39,588 bases of DNA from Syntrophomonadaceae bacterium (GTDB lineage Bacteria > Bacillota > Syntrophomonadia > Syntrophomonadales > Syntrophomonadaceae). The stretch spans positions 1-39,588 of the forward strand of contig JAAYBS010000059.1 of assembly GCA_012718855.1 (NCBI GenBank), given 5' to 3'. The translations under genes were made by a program, and so were the position numbers. This document shows, piece by piece, positions 35,118 through 39,588 of the stretch. The notes under the pieces were generated by a model that saw only the letters and a list, made by a program, of their open reading frames with translations, was not told the DNA's origin and did not search any database. Each line of letters begins with the position of its first letter. Position 1 is the first letter of the stretch.

Positions 35118-36341
35118 TTAGCGATTAATGGTAAATCCGTTTGGACTACGTTCCGGAATGGACTTGAAATCTATCTCTGCATCAGCCAGTGGTAATTGTG
35201 CTACCGGCTGAGTTAATTCAAAACTGCCCTGTTTAATCCACTCCTGTAATGTACGGGCAATTTTTTTGGCCCGCGGATAACTGGATTGCGGTGTAGAAAC
35301 TACCATTTTGCCGTTAATTTCCACACGCCCGCTCTTTAAATCCCGATAATTTACATAGCCTAAATCTATAGGTTTTTTATATGGATAACCTTCGGCATAA
35401 TCTACTACCGGACAGAATATATCTTCGTCCTTGACTGCAGTATAGTAAAGTATTTCTTCATTTAGTATTGGTATTGGTATACCTAATCCTACTGCCATAG
35501 TGGCTCCATAACCAACATAACTTAAACCTACCAGCCAGTTGGGATCCATTTGCTTTAAATCTCCAATTACGGTTAATGTACCTGCCGGGACCCGGGGCAC
35601 ACCATTTTCACCTCGTTCTACATTGGGATGATGCTGAGTTCCATTCCAGGCAACATAACCTATTCCGCCGCCCAGAAATATTTTAGTACCCAGACCAATA
35701 GTTTTATAGTGCGGATCATTTAGCAACGGGCTTAACTGTCCGGCAGAAGAATAACTGGCGTTGCCCAGTTTGGGCTTTAAAATACCCATGTAAGTATACA
35801 AAGTGCGATCGCCCAAATTTACCGCACAATTATAATTCTGATATCCATTACGTGGGTTAAATAGAAAAGCTTCATTAACATCATTAATGGTTATTAAAGT
35901 ATCAACTTTCTTGTTTGGGTAACAATCTGTGCCATAAGCAACCGCTTCCAGCCTTATCTCCCTGCCTGCCACCAGGTCCTGAATGACATGTCCGCCCCCA
36001 TAAGTAAACCTTCCCGGGAACACTTTGTTTTCCGGATCAGTTTCCGGAAGCTGGGCAGCTCCGATATAAGCATCAACGGCAGCAATTCCGCTGTAAGCCT
36101 CAACCCCATTGAGCCATACTTTTTTCATCTTTATACGTGGATTGGAATGACCGAAATTTATAAATGCACCGGATGAACACATAGGTCCAAAGGTACCAGT
36201 AGTTACAACATCAATCTCCCGGGCTGCCTTCTCAACTCCCTTTTCTGCTACTATAGCAATAACTTCCTCGGCAGTTACAACCACTGCCTCTCCTCGACGA
36301 ATTTTAGCATTAATCTCTTCGTAAGTCTTTTCGTAAGCCAT
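35118..36341 (-). CDS. Homocysteine biosynthesis protein (DUF39/COG1900)
   Basis: The 407-residue protein matches DUF39: EKTYEEINAKIRRGEAVVVT, TGTFGPMCSSGAFINFGHSN, YGGGHVIQDLVAGREIRLEA, YGTDCYPNKKVDTLITINDV and NYRDLKSGRVEINGK. Conserved cysteines sit in PMCSSG (about residue 54) and YGTDCYP (about residue 139). COG1900 is known from Methanosarcina genetics to be needed for making homocysteine from aspartate semialdehyde and sulfide, without O-acyl-homoserine. No CBS domains are attached, so this is the short form. The ATG has AAGGGGGG upstream. It follows metH by 15 bases. Confidence 0.93.
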   Translation of the reverse strand: MAYEKTYEEINAKIRRGEAVVVTAEEVIAIVAEKGVEKAAREIDVVTTGTFGPMCSSGAFINFGHSNPRIKMKKVWLNGVEAYSGIAAVDAYIGAAQLPETDPENKVFPGRFTYGGGHVIQDLVAGREIRLEAVAYGTDCYPNKKVDTLITINDVNEAFLFNPRNGYQNYNCAVNLGDRTLYTYMGILKPKLGNASYSSAGQLSPLLNDPHYKTIGLGTKIFLGGGIGYVAWNGTQHHPNVERGENGVPRVPAGTLTVIGDLKQMDPNWLVGLSYVGYGATMAVGLGIPIPILNEEILYYTAVKDEDIFCPVVDYAEGYPYKKPIDLGYVNYRDLKSGRVEINGKMVVSTPQSSYPRAKKIARTLQEWIKQGSFELTQPVAQLPLADAEIDFKSIPERSPNGFTINR

Positions 36342-36356
36342 AACGAAACTCCCCCC

Positions 36357-38864
36357 TTAATTAATTATACTTAATAATCGCTGAGCAACCGTAACAGCTG
36401 CCCGTGCGTCTTCAGAATAAGCATCTGCTCCAATTTGCTGTGAATAATCCTCAGTTAACACTGCTCCTCCCACCATGACCTTGCAGGGCAGACCCCGATC
36501 TTTTACACCGTCAATTATATCTTTCATACGGGGCATAGTAGTAGTCATTAAGGCACTGAGTCCAATAATATCAGCCTTTTCAGCTTCCGCTGCGTTTAGA
36601 ATTACTTCTGCGGAAACATCCTTACCCAGGTCAATCACTTTGAAACCATAGTTTTCCAGTAAAACACATACGATGTTTTTGCCAATATCGTGTATATCGC
36701 CTTCAACTGTTGCCATTATAATTACTCCATTGTTGGCTCCGGCATCATCAGATAAAAAGGGTTTTACAATGGTAAAAGCATGTTTCATCGTTTCCGCCGC
36801 TCTCATCAGCTGCGGAAGGAAATATTTTTTCTGGTCATAAAGCTGACCGGCCTTCTCAATGCCCGGAATTAATCCCTGATTTACAATATCCAGCGCAGGC
36901 AGCTTTTCCTCATTAAGAGCTTTATGCAATAAAGAATCAATCTCCTGGAGACCACCCTCCAATACTGCCCGGGATAATTTAGACATTATATTATCTTCCA
37001 CGGTCTCGGTTGCCTCAACCGGTTTTCCCGTATCTGCAACCGGTTTTTCCATCCGCCCTACCAGTTCAGGAATATTACATTGACTGCAAATTTCAGCCCT
37101 GCCACCAGCGGCTACAATGGTACCGGCCGGTTTATAATCGCGATAAGTTTCAATATATTTACTGCAGCCCGGATCACGGTTAAGTATTACTCCGGCAGCA
37201 GCAACCACATCCATCATACGTTGATCAAAAGGATTGACAATGGGCAAATCCAGTCCGGCGGCCATAGCCATGGCTAAATAAGCTGAATTAATTATTTCCC
37301 TCCCCGGTAAACCATGCGATACATTACTTACTCCCAGAACAGTTCCTACCGGGAGCTCCTGCTTTAAATTACTAAGAGCACCAATAGTCTCCATTACCTG
37401 AGCCTGTTCGGCGCTGGCGGTTTTTACCAGGGTATCAATAAAAATATCCTCATCCCGCAGCCCATACTCTTTGGCCCGTGCATATATCTTCCGGGCAATT
37501 TCAACCCGACCAGCTGCCGTATCCGGTATCCCTGATTCATCCAGGCATAAGCCCAGTACAGCAGCACCGTATTTTTTAGCCAGAGGCAGAATTAATTCCA
37601 GCTGTTTTTCCTCTCCAGTAGTAGAATTGATTAATGGCCTGCCTACAAAGGTTTTCAGCCCCTCCTCAACTGCCAATATATTGGTTGAATCAATAGCTAC
37701 AGGAATATCAACTGCCGATTGAATCTCCTCTACTGCTTTGCGCATGGCCAACGGTTCATCAATTCCAGGTACACCCATATTTACATCAAGAATCGGAGCA
37801 CCAACTGCAACCTGTTTTTTAGCTTCGTCAATTACCATCTGCATACTGCCCTCTTTTATATCTTTCGCCAAAGCTTTGCGGGCAGTGGGGTTTATTCGTT
37901 CTCCAATAAAGGCAATTGACTGATTATCTATAATTACGTGTTTACTGCGCGAGCTCAAAGCCCTTATTTTTTCAGGATTTCTTTTCACCGGTGCCAATCC
38001 TTTTATTGCCCGGGCAATTGCCTGGATATGCTGCGGAGAGGTACCACAACAACCACCAATTATATTAGCTCCGGCTTCTCGCAATAATAAAGCCAATTCC
38101 GCCATAGTTTCCGGTGAATCCGGAAATACTGTAACTCCATTAATCAATTGCGGTATTCCGGCATTAGGTTCCACTGTTAAAAAAGTACTGGTATATTTAC
38201 CCATCTCACTGATAATGGGCAATAATTCACGGGCTCCGCCTGAACAATTAGCCCCGATAGCTAACGGTTGCAATGCCTCAAGAATTATTAAAGCCGTTAG
38301 CGGGTCAGTTCCCATCATAGTTCTTCCATCGCCCTCAAAAGTCATATGGGCTATTACCGGCAGGCTGGTATTTTGCCGGGCTGCAATCAAGGCAATACGC
38401 ATTTCACCAATATCAGTCATGGTTTCCAGCGAAATCAGATCTGCTCCGGCTTTTTCACAACTGATTACCTGCTCGGCATATACCTGATAAAGAATGTCAA
38501 AATAAGCTAACCCCATGGGCTTAAGCAATTGACCGGTAGGTCCAATGGATGCAGCTACCAGAGTTTGTTTACCGGCACTGCGTCGGGCTATGGCAACCAA
38601 TTCGGCATTAATCTCGGCAGCTCGTTTTTCAAGTCCATATTCGGCCAGTTTAAAAGCATTGCCGCCAAAAGTATTAGTTTGAATAATATCACTGCCGGCT
38701 TCAACATATTGACGATGAATATCTCCCAATATTTTAGGATTATCTATTCCAAATAATTCCGGACACTGACCGGGCTGCATACCCTTATCCTGCAACATAG
38801 TGCCCATAGCGCCATCTAATATTAAAATTCGTTCTTTCAATAATGCTTCCAGATCTACTCCCAC
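36357..38864 (-). CDS. metH: Cobalamin-dependent methionine synthase without the reactivation domain
   Basis: MetH moves methyl groups from 5-methyl-THF to homocysteine through cobalamin. Order of domains: homocysteine-binding barrel (residues ~1-300) with zinc ligands in GANCSGG and GGCCGTSP; pterin barrel (~310-590) with FIGERINPTARKALAKDIKE; a short linker with CSQC; cobalamin cap (~635-710); and B12 domain with the axial-His motif DIHDIG (H725). At 835 residues it lacks the C-terminal SAM-binding reactivation domain of E. coli MetH, as in many anaerobes. The GTG at 38864 is six bases after AGGAGG; the frame to 38885 would contain that site. A SAM-I riboswitch lies upstream. Confidence 0.95.
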   Translation of the reverse strand: MGVDLEALLKERILILDGAMGTMLQDKGMQPGQCPELFGIDNPKILGDIHRQYVEAGSDIIQTNTFGGNAFKLAEYGLEKRAAEINAELVAIARRSAGKQTLVAASIGPTGQLLKPMGLAYFDILYQVYAEQVISCEKAGADLISLETMTDIGEMRIALIAARQNTSLPVIAHMTFEGDGRTMMGTDPLTALIILEALQPLAIGANCSGGARELLPIISEMGKYTSTFLTVEPNAGIPQLINGVTVFPDSPETMAELALLLREAGANIIGGCCGTSPQHIQAIARAIKGLAPVKRNPEKIRALSSRSKHVIIDNQSIAFIGERINPTARKALAKDIKEGSMQMVIDEAKKQVAVGAPILDVNMGVPGIDEPLAMRKAVEEIQSAVDIPVAIDSTNILAVEEGLKTFVGRPLINSTTGEEKQLELILPLAKKYGAAVLGLCLDESGIPDTAAGRVEIARKIYARAKEYGLRDEDIFIDTLVKTASAEQAQVMETIGALSNLKQELPVGTVLGVSNVSHGLPGREIINSAYLAMAMAAGLDLPIVNPFDQRMMDVVAAAGVILNRDPGCSKYIETYRDYKPAGTIVAAGGRAEICSQCNIPELVGRMEKPVADTGKPVEATETVEDNIMSKLSRAVLEGGLQEIDSLLHKALNEEKLPALDIVNQGLIPGIEKAGQLYDQKKYFLPQLMRAAETMKHAFTIVKPFLSDDAGANNGVIIMATVEGDIHDIGKNIVCVLLENYGFKVIDLGKDVSAEVILNAAEAEKADIIGLSALMTTTMPRMKDIIDGVKDRGLPCKVMVGGAVLTEDYSQQIGADAYSEDARAAVTVAQRLLSIIN

Positions 38865-38904
38865 TGTTATCCTCCTCACCTTCAATCATCATTTATAAAT
38901 AAAC

Positions 38905-38931
38905 TAAAAAAACCCTCCTTAAAAGAGGGTT
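38905..38931 (-). terminator. Riboswitch-controlled terminator before metH
   Basis: On the minus strand AACCCTC and GAGGGTT form a stem that runs into seven T residues and then AG. It directly follows the SAM-I aptamer and is 41 bases before the metH start. Formation with bound SAM would block metH expression. Confidence 0.93.
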
Positions 38932-38940
38932 GCCTATCCC

Positions 38941-39046
38941 CTCTCATCTTCAGGGCTTTCCCCTGAGGAATTAGCACCATTCCAGTAATAATCTGGCGGT
39001 TGCCGGGTTTCATTGGGCCATTCCCTCCACCACTCTTGATAAGAGA
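38941..39046 (-). promoter_or_regulatory. SAM-I (S-box) riboswitch aptamer
   Basis: Read on the minus strand, it shows the S-box core in order: CTCTTATCAAGAG at the start (P1 and first turn), GGTGGAGGGAATGGCCC, ATGAAACCCGGCAACC, GGTGCTAATTCC, then the P4 hairpin CAGGGGAAAGCCCTG, and GATGAGAG closing P1. P1 pairs CTCTTATC with GATGAGAG with one G-U. All conserved kink-turn and SAM-pocket segments are present. The terminator follows eight bases later. S-box switches turn genes off when SAM is abundant. The likely target is the metH-COG1900-NIL-UPF0280 operon. Confidence 0.97.
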
Positions 39047-39067
39047 CTAATATATTATTAAATGAAT

Positions 39068-39361
39068 TTAATCTTCTTTTGGCTGTTCATCCGGATATTC
39101 TTCGTTTAAATTATCCATGTCTACCTTATATTCCTGCGGTTCGGGCATTTTATTTTCTACAGGATTAGTCTGATTCATATCCGTATTCATCATATCACTA
39201 AACTCTTTTTTCACTCCCGATGTTGCCCGTTTGAATTCACCCATGGCTTTACCCATTCCCCGCGCAACTTCGGGTAATTTACCCGGTCCTACTACAATAA
39301 CTGCGACCAGTAATATGAGCATTAACTCCCAGGGACCAATATTCCCAATAAATCCAAACAT
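39068..39361 (-). CDS. tatA: Twin-arginine translocase subunit TatA/TatB
   Basis: The 97-residue protein has one N-terminal helix (IGPWELMLILLVAVIVVG) followed by the hinge GPGKLPEVARGMGKAMGEFK, an amphipathic helix and an acidic, Pro/Glu/Asp-rich tail. The FGFIGNIGPWELMLIL start matches TatA/TatE; the PGKLPE hinge is the family mark. TatA forms the pore that exports folded proteins with TatC. No tatC is present in the window. The ATG has TGGAGG seven bases upstream. The gene ends just before the SAM riboswitch. Confidence 0.92.
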   Translation of the reverse strand: MFGFIGNIGPWELMLILLVAVIVVGPGKLPEVARGMGKAMGEFKRATSGVKKEFSDMMNTDMNQTNPVENKMPEPQEYKVDMDNLNEEYPDEQPKED

Positions 39362-39449
39362 AATTGAACCTCCAGTTATAACGCTCTCAGCCGTCTTCCG
39401 TTAATTTTACTTGTAATTTATAATATTAGCAAATAGTTTTCAAATGAAC

Positions 39450-39484
39450 AACAGGCAGGCTATCTATTTATTAGCCTGCCTGTT
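39450..39484 (-). terminator. Hairpin terminator between tatA and the right-end gene
   Basis: AACAGGCAGGCTA (39450-39462) and TAGCCTGCCTGTT (39472-39484) form a perfect 13-bp stem. The T-run on the minus strand is weak (TTCATTTG). It is 29 bases after the stop of the right-end gene. Confidence 0.75.
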
Positions 39485-39513
39485 CAAGTGATTAATGAGG
39501 ATTATTTGTTCGA

Positions 39514-39588
39514 TTATCTAATAGTTGTGGGCACAAAAGCATCTACCAGACCTATAACGAATGCTGCCAGTAATGATCCTAACAAGGA
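39514..39588 (-). CDS. C-terminal fragment of a hydrophobic membrane protein
   Basis: Only the last 24 codons and a TAA stop are in the window. They read SLLGSLLAAFVIGLVDAFVP and end TTIR. The stretch is one membrane helix with small residues, like the end of branched-chain amino acid ABC permeases (LivH type), but 24 residues are too few to name it. A hairpin follows the stop. Confidence 0.5.
   Translation of the reverse strand, partial: SLLGSLLAAFVIGLVDAFVPTTIR

Overview
The window looks like a chromosomal segment of an endospore-forming, anaerobic member of the Firmicutes (Clostridia). The evidence is its moderately AT-rich sequence, strong AGGAGG-type ribosome binding sites, frequent TTG and GTG starts, and sporulation genes (spmA, spmB, ytfJ, a bofC-like gene). 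Ferredoxin-linked 2-oxoacid oxidoreductase genes, formate-tetrahydrofolate ligase, a B12-dependent methionine synthase and the anaerobe-type homocysteine genes fit an anaerobe with active C1 and corrinoid metabolism. A Syntrophomonadaceae-like source is a guess. I see no prophage, integrase, CRISPR array, rRNA or tRNA; this is mostly core chromosome.

Layout: nearly everything is on the minus strand. From the left: the start of a 2-oxoacid:ferredoxin oxidoreductase alpha subunit, its ferredoxin subunit and a P-loop ATPase (1-1003); an operon of rluB, cobO, cobT, an unknown gene and an HDOD gene (1210-4774); folE on plus (4960-5535); fhs (5716-7383); spmA-spmB (7850-8977); a run from lysA and a hotdog thioesterase through an unusual DHH-CBS-tRNA nucleotidyltransferase fusion, a site-2 protease, scpA, scpB, a DUF1992 gene and DUF2953 to ytfJ (9109-17143); a LapA-like membrane protein; and the long DNA-repair/queuosine/secretion operon ruvC-ruvA-ruvB-queH-DUF2905-queA-tgt-yajC-HD-secD-secF (18089-26354). 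A bofC-like gene follows. Then come three plus-strand genes (27392-31412): an unknown acidic protein, an exported YcdB/SLH protein and an enoyl-CoA hydratase. The minus strand resumes with yebC, an isoprenylcysteine methyltransferase-like gene and nadE. Last is a methionine operon, metH-COG1900-NIL/ferredoxin-UPF0280 (33929-38864), then tatA and the end of a membrane protein gene.

Two results stand out. First, a complete SAM-I (S-box) riboswitch with its terminator lies between tatA and metH (38905-39046). It puts the methionine synthase and the three anaerobic homocysteine-biosynthesis genes under one SAM-sensing switch, which links direct sulfide-to-homocysteine synthesis to methylation in one operon. 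Second, ruvB carries an in-frame TGA at 24800-24802 where a conserved arginine is expected. Both flanks are intact and in the same frame, so this is a point nonsense mutation, a base-calling error or, least likely, recoding.

Other points of note: the 878-residue DHH-CBS-CBS-nucleotidyltransferase fusion, an N-terminally divergent CobT beside a CobO with a cysteine cluster, a palindromic dispersed-type repeat between ruvC and the bofC-like gene, and a 9-nt tandem repeat downstream of lapA.
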